Positions 28,182 through 36,659 of a stretch of 64,000 nt of DNA are shown here, piece after piece. The stretch is from Fusobacterium massiliense. Lineage in GTDB: Bacteria > Fusobacteriota > Fusobacteriia > Fusobacteriales > Fusobacteriaceae. Under the pieces are notes generated by a model, which did not search any database, had not been told where the DNA came from, and saw nothing but the letters and a program-made list of their open reading frames with translations. Location: NCBI RefSeq assembly GCF_900095705.1, contig NZ_LT608327.1, forward strand, positions 1 through 64,000, written 5' to 3'. Every line of letters starts with the position of its first letter. Positions within the stretch are counted from its first letter, which is position 1. The position numbers were made by a program, and so were the translations under genes.

Positions 28182-29007
28182 CGACGTAAATAAAGTTAAA
28201 GTTGGAAATATTGAAATTGGTGGAAAGAAAAGATTTGTTTTGATTGCTGGACCTTGTGTTATGGAGTCTCAAGAAATTATGGACGAAGTAGCTGGAGGGA
28301 TTAAAGAAATTTGTGATAGATTAGGAATAGAATATATTTTTAAAGCTTCTTTTGATAAGGCAAATAGATCTTCTATTTATTCATATAGAGGACCTGGACT
28401 AGAAGAAGGAATGAAAATGCTTGCAAAAACTAAAGAAAAATTTAATGTTCCTGTAATTACAGATATTCATGAAGTGTGGCAATGTAAAGAGGTTGCTAAG
28501 GTTGCAGATGTTTTACAAATACCAGCTTTTCTATGCAGACAAACAGATTTATTAATTGCTGCAGCAGAAACAGGAAAAGCTATTAACATAAAAAAAGGAC
28601 AATTTTTAGCTCCTTGGGATATGAAAAATATAGTTGTAAAAATGGAAGAATCTGGAAACAAAAATATAATGTTATGTGAAAGAGGAAGTACATTTGGATA
28701 CAATAATATGGTAGTTGATATGAGAGGTTTACTTGAAATGAGAAAATTCAACTATCCAGTAGTTTTTGATGCAACACATTCAGTTCAAAAGCCAGGAGGA
28801 CTAGGAACTGCAACTTCAGGAGACAGAGAATATGTTTATCCATTGTTAAGAGCAGCATTAGCTGTTGGTGTAGATGCAATATTTGCAGAAGTTCATCCTA
28901 ATCCGGTGGAAGCTAAATCTGATGGACCAAATATGTTGTATTTAAAAGATTTAGAAGAAGTGTTAAAGACTGCTATTGAAATTGATAAGATAGTTAAAGG
29001 AGTTTAA
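28171..29007 (+). CDS. kdsA: 3-deoxy-8-phosphooctulonate synthase
   Basis: Condenses arabinose-5-phosphate with phosphoenolpyruvate to Kdo-8-phosphate for lipopolysaccharide. 278 residues, standard length. Signature stretches are LIAGPCVMES, FKASFDKANRSS, DATHSVQKPGG and DGPNMLYLKDLEEVL. The sequence reads AGPCVME, with the Cys seen in metal-dependent KdsA enzymes, but assignment to the metal class needs alignment. kdsD, which makes its substrate, is 10 kb away on the other strand. Translation is probably coupled to murE (11-base overlap). Hairpin repeat copy 10 lies 30 bases after its stop and may terminate it. Confidence 0.95.
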   Translation: MLINDVNKVKVGNIEIGGKKRFVLIAGPCVMESQEIMDEVAGGIKEICDRLGIEYIFKASFDKANRSSIYSYRGPGLEEGMKMLAKTKEKFNVPVITDIHEVWQCKEVAKVADVLQIPAFLCRQTDLLIAAAETGKAINIKKGQFLAPWDMKNIVVKMEESGNKNIMLCERGSTFGYNNMVVDMRGLLEMRKFNYPVVFDATHSVQKPGGLGTATSGDREYVYPLLRAALAVGVDAIFAEVHPNPVEAKSDGPNMLYLKDLEEVLKTAIEIDKIVKGV

Positions 29008-29037
29008 TTTTATTATAAAATTAAATAGGAAAAAATT

Positions 29038-29110
29038 AGTCTCTGATGTCCGTATTACTCTGGAGAGCATTTCGGTGAGCTCGGAAGAGTCATACGGCTG
29101 TCAGGAGACT
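29038..29110 (+). repeat. hairpin repeat copy 10 (class II), kdsA terminator-like
   Basis: Class II copy with third helix ACTCT/AGAGT. Outer helix AGTCTCT/GGAGACT has one U-G pair, intermediate between classes I and II. Followed by seven T, so in this orientation it has the form of an intrinsic terminator. Confidence 0.9.
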
Positions 29111-29137
29111 TTTTTTAATATATAATTAAACTTTCAT

Positions 29138-29165
29138 TTGAATTTTAAAGAAATTATGATATAAT
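29138..29165 (+). promoter_or_regulatory. promoter of the structured RNA gene
   Basis: -35 TTGAAT (29138-29143), 16-bp spacer, -10 TATAAT (29160-29165) with TGA in front. Predicted start is near 29172. It matches the guaA-type extended -10 exactly. Confidence 0.75.
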
Positions 29166-29172
29166 TAATTAT

Positions 29173-29367
29173 AAATTTCTGGCCTTACCGCTATTTCCAG
29201 GAGGTTTTGGGTCTAATGTCGTCATGGGGTTGGCTCTGTTTTTAGTAAATCAGGAACATCACGAATATTTTATAATATTACGGATGCTGTATGCTTTTAA
29301 TATCTGACTACTCACTTATTAACTTTGGCGACTAAAACCATAATGAGGCGATAGGCTGGATTTTTTT
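29173..29367 (+). ncRNA. free-standing ~190-nt structured RNA, 6S RNA candidate
   Basis: No reading frame; noticeably richer in G+C than its flanks. It has its own promoter and ends in seven T. The transcript folds end to end as one long interrupted rod: CTGGCCT (29179-85) with AGGCTGG (29353-59), GGTTTT (29203-08) with AAAACC (29334-39), GTCGTC (29218-23) with GGCGAC (29327-32), a large central bubble, AGTA/TACT and TCAG/CTGA, and an apical hairpin AATATT-TTAT-AATATT (29264-79). Length, end pairing and central bubble are those of 6S RNA, the RNA polymerase regulator. SRP RNA, tmRNA and RNase P motifs are absent. Identity as 6S is inference. Confidence 0.6.
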
Positions 29368-29401
29368 ATTATATGAAAATATAATTTAAATAGCGAAAAA
29401 T

Positions 29402-29477
29402 AGTCTCTGATGTCAATATTAGTTTGAAGAGTCTATTTTTATTGAGTTTGTAGAATTTATAGAGCTGTCAAGAGACT
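29402..29477 (+). repeat. hairpin repeat copy 11
   Basis: Class I copy with decayed inner helix (TCAATAT/TTTATAGAG) but intact outer helix. Start-to-start distance to copy 12 is exactly 119 bp, the same as copies 6 and 7; the spacer is the A/T-rich lead ATGAAAATATAAAATTAAAT. Confidence 0.88.
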
Positions 29478-29520
29478 TTATTTATTCTATATGAAAATAT
29501 AAAATTAAATAATGAAAAAT

Positions 29521-29596
29521 AGTCTCTGACGTCCGTATTAGTTCGAAGAGCCTGTGTTTATTGAGCTTGTAGAACTCATACGGCTGTCAAGAGACT
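29521..29596 (+). repeat. hairpin repeat copy 12, argS leader (reference copy)
   Basis: Intact 76-bp class I copy: AGTCTCT/AGAGACT, GAC/GTC, CCGTAT/ATACGG, AGTTC/GAACT and GAGC/GCTC helices around a CTGTGTTTATTGA loop. It ends 31 bases before the argS start codon, so it is probably in its leader RNA. Confidence 0.93.
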
Positions 29597-29627
29597 CAAT
29601 AATAAATTATTAGAAAAGGAGTTTTTT

Positions 29628-31334
29628 ATGAAAATAGTTAGTAGAGAATTAACTGATATTTTTCAAGATCTTGTAGCTAAACTTTATCCAAATGTTGAAT
29701 TAAAACCTGTTGAAATAACTATTGCAACAAATGAAAAATTTGGAGATTATCAATGTAATTTTGCAATGATTAATTCAAAGATTATTGGAGATAATCCAAG
29801 GAATATAGCTGAAAATATTAAGAATAATTTTCCTTATGGAGCTGTTGTTGAAAAATTAGAAGTTGCTGGACCAGGATTTATAAATATATTCCTATCTAAT
29901 AAATTTTTATCAGAAACTATAAATAAAATAGGAGAAAAATATGATTTTTCTTTTTTAAATACAAAGGGAGATGTTGTTATAGATTTCTCTTCGCCAAATA
30001 TTGCAAAGAGAATGCATATAGGACACTTAAGATCTACAATAATAGGGGAGTCTATAAGTAGAATTTATAAATATTTAGGTTATAATGTTGTAGCAGATAA
30101 TCATATTGGAGATTGGGGAACTCAATTTGGAAAACTTATAGTAGGATATAGAAAATGGTTGAATCAAGAGGCTTATAAAACTAATCCGATAGAAGAGCTT
30201 GAAAGAGTTTATGTAAAGTTTTCTGATGAAGCTGATGAAAATCCAGCTTTAGAAGATGAGGCAAGAGCTGAGTTAAAAAAATTACAAGATGGAGAAGAAG
30301 AAAATACAAAACTTTGGAAAGAATTTATAGAAGCTTCTCTTCAAGAATACAATAAACTTTATAAAAGATTAGATATACATTTTGATACATATTATGGTGA
30401 ATCTTTTTACAATGATATGATGGGAGATGTTCTTAAAGAACTTATAGATAAAAATATTGCAAAAGATGATCAAGGAGCTAAGGTAGTATTTTTTAATGAA
30501 GAAGATAATCTTTATCCTTGTATAGTTCAAAAGAAAGATGGAGCTTATTTATATTCAACATCTGATATAGCAACAATAAAATTTAGGAAAAATACTTATG
30601 ATGTTAATAAGTTAGTATATTTAACTGACTCAAGACAACAAGATCACTTTAAACAAGTTTTCAAAATAACTGATATGCTTGATTGGAATATAGAAAAACA
30701 TCATATATGGTTTGGAATTATTAGATTTGCAGACGCTATATTATCTACTCGTAAAGGAAATATTATAAAATTAGAAGAGCTTTTAGATGAAGCTCATACT
30801 AGAGCATATAATATTGTTAATGAGAAAAACTCTTCTTTATCTGAAGAAGAAAAACAAAATATTGCTGAAATTGTTGGAACAAGTTCAGTAAAATATGCTG
30901 ATTTATCTCAAAATAAACAAAGTGATATTATGTTTGAATGGGATAAAATATTGAGTTTTGAAGGAAATACAGCACCTTATCTACTATATACTTATGCTAG
31001 AATACAATCTATATTAAGAAAAGTGGAAGAACAAGGTTTTGATTTAAAAGATATTGAATTAAATTTAACAAATAATTTTGAAAGAAATTTAGCTAATCAT
31101 CTATTAAATTTACCAATTTCAGTATTAAAATCAGCTGAAACTTTTAAACCTAATTTAATTGCTGATTATTTGTATGAATTATCTAAAAAATTAAATACTT
31201 TCTATAATAATTGCCCTATCTTAAATCAAGAGGAAAATATTTTGAAAACAAGAGCATTACTTATAAAGAAAACAGGAGAAGTTTTAAAAGAAGGTTTAGC
31301 ATTGTTAGGTATTAGTGTATTAAATAAGATGTAA
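29628..31334 (+). CDS. argS: arginyl-tRNA synthetase
   Basis: Class I aminoacyl-tRNA synthetase charging tRNA-Arg. 568 residues with the N-terminal tRNA-D-loop-binding domain (Add-1, residues 1-85), the HIGH motif in SPNIAKRMHIGHLRST near residue 130, a KMSKS equivalent in STRKGNIIKLEEL, and the C-terminal helical anticodon-binding DALR domain (TAPYLLYTYARIQSILRK). AAAAGGAG precedes the ATG. Two hairpin repeats stand in front of it; no T-box stem or T-box sequence is seen. A terminator follows its stop. Confidence 0.97.
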   Translation: MKIVSRELTDIFQDLVAKLYPNVELKPVEITIATNEKFGDYQCNFAMINSKIIGDNPRNIAENIKNNFPYGAVVEKLEVAGPGFINIFLSNKFLSETINKIGEKYDFSFLNTKGDVVIDFSSPNIAKRMHIGHLRSTIIGESISRIYKYLGYNVVADNHIGDWGTQFGKLIVGYRKWLNQEAYKTNPIEELERVYVKFSDEADENPALEDEARAELKKLQDGEEENTKLWKEFIEASLQEYNKLYKRLDIHFDTYYGESFYNDMMGDVLKELIDKNIAKDDQGAKVVFFNEEDNLYPCIVQKKDGAYLYSTSDIATIKFRKNTYDVNKLVYLTDSRQQDHFKQVFKITDMLDWNIEKHHIWFGIIRFADAILSTRKGNIIKLEELLDEAHTRAYNIVNEKNSSLSEEEKQNIAEIVGTSSVKYADLSQNKQSDIMFEWDKILSFEGNTAPYLLYTYARIQSILRKVEEQGFDLKDIELNLTNNFERNLANHLLNLPISVLKSAETFKPNLIADYLYELSKKLNTFYNNCPILNQEENILKTRALLIKKTGEVLKEGLALLGISVLNKM

Positions 31335-31346
31335 TAATATAATATT

Positions 31347-31392
31347 AAATAGTGTTGATGAACTATTAAAAGTTCTAATACACTATTTTTTC
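31347..31392 (+). terminator. intrinsic terminator of argS
   Basis: AAATAGTGT (31347-31355) pairs with ACACTATTT, with an inner GAACT/AGTTC stem, then T run. It lies 12 bases after the argS stop. Confidence 0.8.
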
Positions 31393-31426
31393 ATTTATAA
31401 GGGAAGTATAAAAATAAATAAAAAAT

Positions 31427-31500
31427 AGTCTCTGACGTCCGTATTAGTTAAGAGCCTATGGTTATTGAGCTCATAAAACTCATACGGTTGTCAAGAGACT
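31427..31500 (+). repeat. hairpin repeat copy 13
   Basis: Class I copy in plus orientation, intact outer and inner helices (one G-U: CCGTAT/ATACGG then TTGTCA), preceded by the lead AAGGGAAGTATAAAAATAAA. Between the convergent argS and gntP-family genes. Confidence 0.92.
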
Positions 31501-31621
31501 TTACTTATTAGAAAGATATAAAATTAAATAGTAAAAAAAGATTGTATTGATAGAAAAATATTCAAAATTCAGTAATTTCAAAAGTATATATTAATTCAGG
31601 AACGGATTATTTATATAATAA

Positions 31622-31664
31622 TAAAAAAAGAGAATTTTCAAGTTTTTATTTTCAAAAATTCTCT
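31622..31664 (-). terminator. intrinsic terminator of the GntP operon
   Basis: On the minus strand AGAGAATTTT / AAAATTCTCT followed by seven T, 75 bases beyond the permease stop. Almost the same sequence as the autotransporter terminator. Confidence 0.85.
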
Positions 31665-31739
31665 TAATTATACTAATTCATAGTCTAAACTTTTTCATCA
31701 ACACTATTTGACAAATAGGCATTTTTTTTAAATGATAAA
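31622..31739 (-). repeat. dispersed repeat family 2, copy ii
   Basis: Longest copy. Its reverse complement reads from a CAAATAGTGTTGATGAAAAAG segment through ACTATGAATTAGTATAATTA into the terminator hairpin. It shares the left part with copy iii (36643-36716) and the right part with copy i (25771-25850). Confidence 0.75.
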
Positions 31740-33098
31740 TTATTTAATAAAAATATTAAGTATTAATAAAACAATAATTCCTACTGCCCAAGCAATTGTA
31801 CTTGCGATAGAATAAAGTTTTAATTGTTCTTTTCCTTCTGTAATTCCTATTGAACGATTGACAACCCAAAAGAAACTATCATTAAAATATGAGAAGAAAA
31901 GTGAACCTACACAGGCTGCAAGTGCAGCAAGAACAGGATTAACATTTAATTTAGTAATAATTGGAGCAGTTATAGACGCTGCTGTAATCATAGCAACAGT
32001 ACCACTTCCTTGTATAAAACGAATTAAAGTTGCAATTATAAAAGGTAATAAAATAGGTGGTAATGCTGTATCAATTAATGATTTAGCAATAACATCTCCT
32101 ACACCACTATCTCTAATTAACATTCCAAAAGCTCCACCAGCACCAGTAATTAAAATAATTGTTCCAGCTGACTTTATTCCAATTTCAACTTCATCTAAAA
32201 CTCTTTGTTTATCTAAACTTCTAGTTAAACCATAGATAGTAATAAGTAAACCAATTCCTACTGCTAATACAGGGGTTCCTATAAATTGAATAATAGATAC
32301 AAATTTTCCTTCAAGTTTCATAGCACTAGTAACAGTTCCTAATAAAATTAAAATAATAGGAACTATAATTGGAGCAAAAGATAGAAATGCAGAAGGTAAA
32401 TTAGTTTCATCATAAACACTTGAAGTTTTTAAATCATCTACATAATTTTTATCTCTTGTCCATTTTCCATCACTGGTAGGAATTTGCCAAATTCTATTTC
32501 CTGCATATTTTGCAAACACTAAACAAGCTAATACCATTGGAATTGAAATTATAATTCCATATAAAATTATACTTGAAACACTAACACCAAATATTCCAGC
32601 AACTCCAACTGGTCCAGGAGTAGGTGGGACAAGAGAGTGAGTGATTACTAATCCTGATGCAAGAGCTAGTCCTAAAGATACAATTGATTTTTTAGTTTCC
32701 TTAGAAATAGCTTTTATTAATGGAGTTAAAATAACAAAACCTGAGTCACAAAATATAGGAATAGAAACTAAAAAACCTGTTATAGCCATTGCTAGTTCTT
32801 CTTTACCTTTTCCAAAAATTTTTAAGAAACATAGAGCCATTTTTTTTGCAGCTCCAGAAACTTCAAAAAGTTGTCCCATCATAACTCCAAAACCTATTAT
32901 GATTCCAATGCTTCCTAAAGTTCCACCAAAACCTTTTGTAATACTACCAATAATTTGAGGATATTCCATTCCTCCAACAATTCCAACTATGATAGTTGCA
33001 ACTATTAAAGCTAAAAATGTATGAATTTTAGTTTTTATAATCATAAAAATTAAACAAACAATACCAACTAATAAACCAATTAAAATTTGTTGTTCCAT
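31740..33098 (-). CDS. GntP-family sugar-acid permease
   Basis: Inner-membrane proton-coupled transporter of the gluconate permease family; about 12-14 hydrophobic segments over 452 residues. Family hallmarks are the start LIGLLVGIVCLIFMIIKTKIH, IFCDSGFVILTPLIKA, and the loop SLVPPTPGPVGVAGIFG. The frame begins three codons earlier with GTG, but AAGGAAG is placed for the ATG at 33098. Last gene of a minus-strand operon with PdxA2 and a DUF1537 kinase, so the cargo is probably a four-carbon sugar acid such as threonate or erythronate, not gluconate (inference from neighbours). Confidence 0.9.
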   Translation of the reverse strand: MEQQILIGLLVGIVCLIFMIIKTKIHTFLALIVATIIVGIVGGMEYPQIIGSITKGFGGTLGSIGIIIGFGVMMGQLFEVSGAAKKMALCFLKIFGKGKEELAMAITGFLVSIPIFCDSGFVILTPLIKAISKETKKSIVSLGLALASGLVITHSLVPPTPGPVGVAGIFGVSVSSIILYGIIISIPMVLACLVFAKYAGNRIWQIPTSDGKWTRDKNYVDDLKTSSVYDETNLPSAFLSFAPIIVPIILILLGTVTSAMKLEGKFVSIIQFIGTPVLAVGIGLLITIYGLTRSLDKQRVLDEVEIGIKSAGTIILITGAGGAFGMLIRDSGVGDVIAKSLIDTALPPILLPFIIATLIRFIQGSGTVAMITAASITAPIITKLNVNPVLAALAACVGSLFFSYFNDSFFWVVNRSIGITEGKEQLKLYSIASTIAWAVGIIVLLILNIFIK

Positions 33099-33114
33099 AG
33101 TATCCACTTCCTTT

Positions 33115-34113
33115 TTATTTTATATTCTTAAAGTTTGGTGCATATTTTGCAGCTAATTTCACGGCTTCTATCATACTAACAGCACTTACAATTCCTTTTC
33201 CTGCTATATCAAAAGCAGTTCCATGGTCAACTGAAGTTCTTAAAAATGGCATATCTAATGTTATAGCAATTGTTCTTTCAAAATCATAAGTTTTTGTAGC
33301 AATATGTCCTTGATCATGATATAGAGATAGAACAGCAACGTATCTTCCTTGTAGAGCTTGATGGAAAACTGAATCTGCTCCAACAGGTCCAACTACATCA
33401 TAACCTAATTTTTGAGCTTCCTCTATTGCAGGAGTTATTTCTTTAACTTCTTCATCTCCAAAAAGTCCATGTTCACCAGAGTGTGGATTTAATCCAGCTA
33501 CTGCCATTTTTCCACTTACTCCTAATTGTTTTAAAGCCTTTGTACATCTTTCTATATATTCCAAAACTCTTTCTTTTGTAATAGCATCACAAGCTCTTCT
33601 TAATGACATATGACGAGTTAAGAAGAAAACTCTCATATTATCAACTTCAAACATTGTTAAAGGATCTCTAGAATTTGATAAATCTCCTAATATTTCAGTA
33701 TGTCCTATGTAGTTAACATTTCCTGCTTTTAAAGATTCTTTATTAATTGGAGTTGTTGCGATAGCATCAACTTTATGTTCTATTGCTAATTCAACACATT
33801 TTTTTATATATTCAAAGGCAGCCCTTCCACACATTCCTTGTATTTTTCCATATTCTAAAGTGTTAATATCTACATTTTCTAAATCAATTACATTTAGAAT
33901 ACCTTTTTCATATTTTCCTTCTTCAACATTTTTTATAGTGTGAATTTTTAAGTTAACTTGACAAATTTCTGTAGCTTTTTCAAGAACTTTTTTATCTCCA
34001 ATCACTACTAAATCACATAAATCTAAAATTTCTTTTGAAACGGCTGTTTTTACAACGATTTCAGGTCCAACACCAGCAGGATCTCCCATAGGGATAGCTA
34101 TTTTTGTTTTCAT
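33115..34113 (-). CDS. pdxA2: 4-phospho-threonate/erythronate dehydrogenase, PdxA2 type
   Basis: NAD-dependent metal enzyme of the PdxA family. PdxA2 members paired with DUF1537 kinases oxidise 4-phospho-D-threonate or -erythronate, releasing CO2 and dihydroxyacetone phosphate. 332 residues. Opening [14 protein letters not shown], metal/substrate motifs [41 protein letters not shown] and [14 protein letters not shown] are all present. AGGAGG precedes the ATG. Sequence alone does not separate it from the vitamin B6 enzyme PdxA, but no other B6 genes are here, and the kinase and permease neighbours argue for sugar-acid catabolism. Confidence 0.88.
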   Translation of the reverse strand: MKTKIAIPMGDPAGVGPEIVVKTAVSKEILDLCDLVVIGDKKVLEKATEICQVNLKIHTIKNVEEGKYEKGILNVIDLENVDINTLEYGKIQGMCGRAAFEYIKKCVELAIEHKVDAIATTPINKESLKAGNVNYIGHTEILGDLSNSRDPLTMFEVDNMRVFFLTRHMSLRRACDAITKERVLEYIERCTKALKQLGVSGKMAVAGLNPHSGEHGLFGDEEVKEITPAIEEAQKLGYDVVGPVGADSVFHQALQGRYVAVLSLYHDQGHIATKTYDFERTIAITLDMPFLRTSVDHGTAFDIAGKGIVSAVSMIEAVKLAAKYAPNFKNIK

Positions 34114-34137
34114 ACATTCCTCCTAATTTTACAACTT

Positions 34138-35415
34138 TTAAATATCGTTTTTTATTTTATGTAAACATAATTTTATTGTTTTTTCATCACCTACCATACC
34201 TCCTTTACTTACTAATTTTAAATCAGGAAAATCTCCACCTATGATTCTTCCATAAGCTGCTAAAGGTATGACTTCTTCACGAATTTCTACTCCAATTGCT
34301 TTTAATTTTTCTAAAAGAGCTATAGTAATATCACCACCAGAACTATAAATACCTTCAAATTTTTCAGTTTCTTTTAAAATTTTTACAACAGTTTCAGTTA
34401 AAGTATTGGCTATAATTTTAGAAATTTCTTCAACAGTTGTATTTAAATTTTTAGCCAGTTTTTGTAAGTCAGCTTTTTCCTCATCACCAATTGGGCTTGT
34501 TGTAACTAAAAATAGATTATAATTTGAAATACCTTTCTTTATAAATGAAATAACTCTTTCAATTTCTTTTGAGCAACTTTCTTTTTCAAAAAAATCTTCA
34601 ATTTTCATTTTTACAAGAAAAATATCTTCTTCTTGTAAAATATATTCAATTTGTTTTTTAGTAGTTGGGGTAACACTACCAATTACCATTAATATTTTTT
34701 TCTCCAAATGATTTTTCTTTTGAAGTTCTCTACTATAATATAGAGTAAAAGGACCTGGATCAACAGTTACAATATTTATTTCACTTTGAATTACAGCTTT
34801 TGATATCTTTATAATATCCTCATTATTGACTGCATCAAAAATAAGAATTCTAGATTTTTTTATAGCTTCTTGAATTTTTTTAGCTATTTCTTCAATAGGT
34901 TGCACAATATCAGATAGTGTAAAATATGTTGATGAATATTTAATATCTTTCTGTACTAAGTTTTCAACACAAGATGTTTTTATAGGAGTTTTAGGATCTT
35001 TACCAGCATCTGAATTTTCTAACAAAACTCCATTTACTAACATAGTTTTATTAACTACTATCCTTCCTGAATCAGGGTAAGCTGGGACAACAACAGCTAT
35101 TCTATCATTTTCTAAATTATCTAACATAGCGTTAATTTCTACACCTATATTTCCTCTTAAAGTTGAATCAATTCTTTTGTTGTAGACTAATATATCTTGG
35201 CTTTTTAATATTTTAATTGCTTCCGAGACTTTTTTATAAGCTTCTTCTTTGTCAAGACCTCTACTAGCAGTGGAATAAGAGATAACATCAACATCATAAT
35301 TTCTGTCACTTTGTAATTTTAAAATACTAGCTGCTCTTAGTCCAATTTTTTTGAATAATGAGCAAGTGGCATTAGAACCAGTTAAATCATCAGCTATTAC
35401 AATATATTTTTGCAT
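34138..35415 (-). CDS. four-carbon sugar-acid kinase (DUF1537, OtnK/DtnK type)
   Basis: ATP-dependent kinase that phosphorylates D-threonate, D-erythronate or a similar acid at C4. 425 residues from the chosen ATG, with the N-terminal substrate domain opening IVIADDLTGSNATCSLF (DDxTGxxD-like family signature, here with N-A-T after the glycine) and C-terminal ATP motif GIYSSGGDITIALLEKL plus GGDFPDLKLVSKGGMVGD. The frame opens three codons earlier with GTG; AAGGTG lies correctly for ATG 35415. It sits between the DeoR regulator and pdxA2 in the same transcript. Exact substrate is not determinable by eye. Confidence 0.88.
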   Translation of the reverse strand: MQKYIVIADDLTGSNATCSLFKKIGLRAASILKLQSDRNYDVDVISYSTASRGLDKEEAYKKVSEAIKILKSQDILVYNKRIDSTLRGNIGVEINAMLDNLENDRIAVVVPAYPDSGRIVVNKTMLVNGVLLENSDAGKDPKTPIKTSCVENLVQKDIKYSSTYFTLSDIVQPIEEIAKKIQEAIKKSRILIFDAVNNEDIIKISKAVIQSEINIVTVDPGPFTLYYSRELQKKNHLEKKILMVIGSVTPTTKKQIEYILQEEDIFLVKMKIEDFFEKESCSKEIERVISFIKKGISNYNLFLVTTSPIGDEEKADLQKLAKNLNTTVEEISKIIANTLTETVVKILKETEKFEGIYSSGGDITIALLEKLKAIGVEIREEVIPLAAYGRIIGGDFPDLKLVSKGGMVGDEKTIKLCLHKIKNDI

Positions 35416-35430
35416 TTTTCTCACCTTTTT

Positions 35431-36198
35431 TTATTTAATAGTTATTATCTTTTTTTTGAGATAATATTTTTCTATTTCTTCTTTTGAAAAATTATAATCT
35501 GTAACGATATAATCAAAGTTTTTTATATTTGCAAATTTGTATAATTTTTTCTTTTGAAATTTACTGCTATCAACTAATAGGATACTTTCTTTACTAATTT
35601 TCATCATTGCTCTTTTTAAAAAAGCTTTTATTTCTGTTGGAACAGTCAAATCAAATAATTCTGAAATTGAAGACACTCCTAAAAAAGCTATGTCAGCATT
35701 ATATTCTTCAATTTGTTGTAGTGAAAATACGGTAGCAGTGGACCCAGTTTCAGAAGAAACTTCTCCTCCTAATAAAATTACTTTAATGTTTTCTTTTTGA
35801 TATAGTTCTAAAGCAATATATAAATCAGTAGTTATTACACAGATATTTTTTAGAGATGAATTAGCTAAAAGAGTTGCTAATTCATAAGTAGTTGTACCAG
35901 CATCTAAAATAATAGTCATATTAGATTGAATTTTTTGAAAAATACTTTTAGCAATTTTTCTTTTAATTTCTGTGTGTTCTTCTTTCTTTCTTTCATATTT
36001 TTTTTCATCCATTAAAAATCCAGGGAGAGTAGCTCCACCATGTGTTTGAATTAACAAACCTTTTTCTTCGAGCTTTTTAAAATCTCTACCAATTGTCATA
36101 ATTGTTACATTTAAAAGTTTAGCTAATTCCTTACGAGTAGAATTTCCATTTTCTTCTAAGTAACGAAGAATATACCGATGACGTTCCATTGACAGCAT
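35431..36198 (-). CDS. DeoR-family transcriptional regulator
   Basis: Predicted repressor of the sugar-acid operon that it heads. 255 residues: N-terminal winged helix (MERHRYILRYLEENGNSTRKELAKLLNVTIMTIGRDFKKLEEKG), the family hinge LIQTHGGATLPG, then a DeoRC sugar-phosphate sensor domain with DAGTTTYELA, IALELY and FLGVSSISELFDLTVPTEIKAFLKRAMM. The start is ATG 36198, spaced ten bases from AAGG; GTG 36207 and ATG 36189 are alternatives. The effector is probably the phosphorylated sugar acid. Three TGTTATA boxes upstream (36221-36257) are candidate operators. Confidence 0.92.
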   Translation of the reverse strand: MLSMERHRYILRYLEENGNSTRKELAKLLNVTIMTIGRDFKKLEEKGLLIQTHGGATLPGFLMDEKKYERKKEEHTEIKRKIAKSIFQKIQSNMTIILDAGTTTYELATLLANSSLKNICVITTDLYIALELYQKENIKVILLGGEVSSETGSTATVFSLQQIEEYNADIAFLGVSSISELFDLTVPTEIKAFLKRAMMKISKESILLVDSSKFQKKKLYKFANIKNFDYIVTDYNFSKEEIEKYYLKKKIITIK

Positions 36199-36218
36199 AT
36201 TTATCACACCTTTTTAAA

Positions 36219-36258
36219 TTTGTTATAATATATTATTTTTTGTTATAATATGTTATAG
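36219..36258 (-). promoter_or_regulatory. TGTTATA direct repeats upstream of the DeoR operon
   Basis: TGTTATA occurs at 36221, 36241 and 36251, that is 20 and 10 bp apart, all on one face of the helix. They overlap the A/T-rich region where the minus-strand promoter must lie (TATTATAACA segments). Candidate operator for autoregulation by the DeoR protein; the same TTTGTTATAATATA also occurs once at 38336, upstream of the rclA-like gene, which weakens specificity. Confidence 0.5.
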
Positions 36259-36296
36259 ATTTAAATATACAATATTTTAAAAAAAAAGTCAAATAA

Positions 36297-36477
36297 AAAA
36301 AAGCCAATTTATCCAAATTAAAGAAACTAGCTAAAAGACTCAAAATAGATTATGGATTAAGAAAAAAATTATCAAATTTTTAGTAATAAATTAGATGGAT
36401 TGATTTTAAAGTTAGGATATCCAGAAATAAAAGAATGTATAAAATTATCAAAAATATTAGAAAATAATAAAAAATAA
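36297..36477 (+). pseudogene. possible gene remnant, frameshifted
   Basis: Two adjacent protein-like stretches in different frames: ANLSKLKKLAKRLKIDYGL... ending at a TAG at 36381, then SNKLDGLILKLGYPEIKECIK... ending at TAA 36475. The composition is gene-like in a non-coding gap, but I do not recognise a family and cannot exclude chance. Between the DeoR gene and the rclA-like gene. Confidence 0.3.
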
Positions 36478-36583
36478 GAAATATAATATAAATAATCGAT
36501 TTGTTGAAGGACAAAATAACAAAAAAAAATCGTTAAAAAGAGTCTCGTATTGAGCTAAAATAGTTAAAAATCTAAAAAAATAA

Positions 36584-36659
36584 TATAACTTAGAGTTTGC
36601 GGGCATTTAAATGAATTTTTACTCTGCATAGCTGACAAAGAAAATTATACTAAGTTATA
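36584..36659. repeat. imperfect inverted repeat
   Basis: TATAACTTAG (36584-36593) and CTAAGTTATA (36650-36659) are perfect inverted 10-mers with an inner AGAGT/ACTCT pair. It abuts repeat family 2 copy iii and could be a remnant mobile-element end. No transposase is visible. Confidence 0.45.

Noticed and set aside
29173-29367. SRP RNA, tmRNA or a metabolite riboswitch
   Set aside because: No SRP GGAA tetraloop region, no tag reading frame or tRNA-like end, and no recognised riboswitch core; it also has its own promoter and terminator with no gene controlled in cis.
29521-29627. T-box regulation of argS
   Set aside because: The leader holds a hairpin repeat but neither the T-box sequence nor an antiterminator/terminator pair.
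33115-34113. Vitamin B6 biosynthesis enzyme PdxA
   Set aside because: It is placed between a DUF1537 kinase and a GntP permease under a DeoR regulator, so the PdxA2 sugar-acid role is the better explanation.
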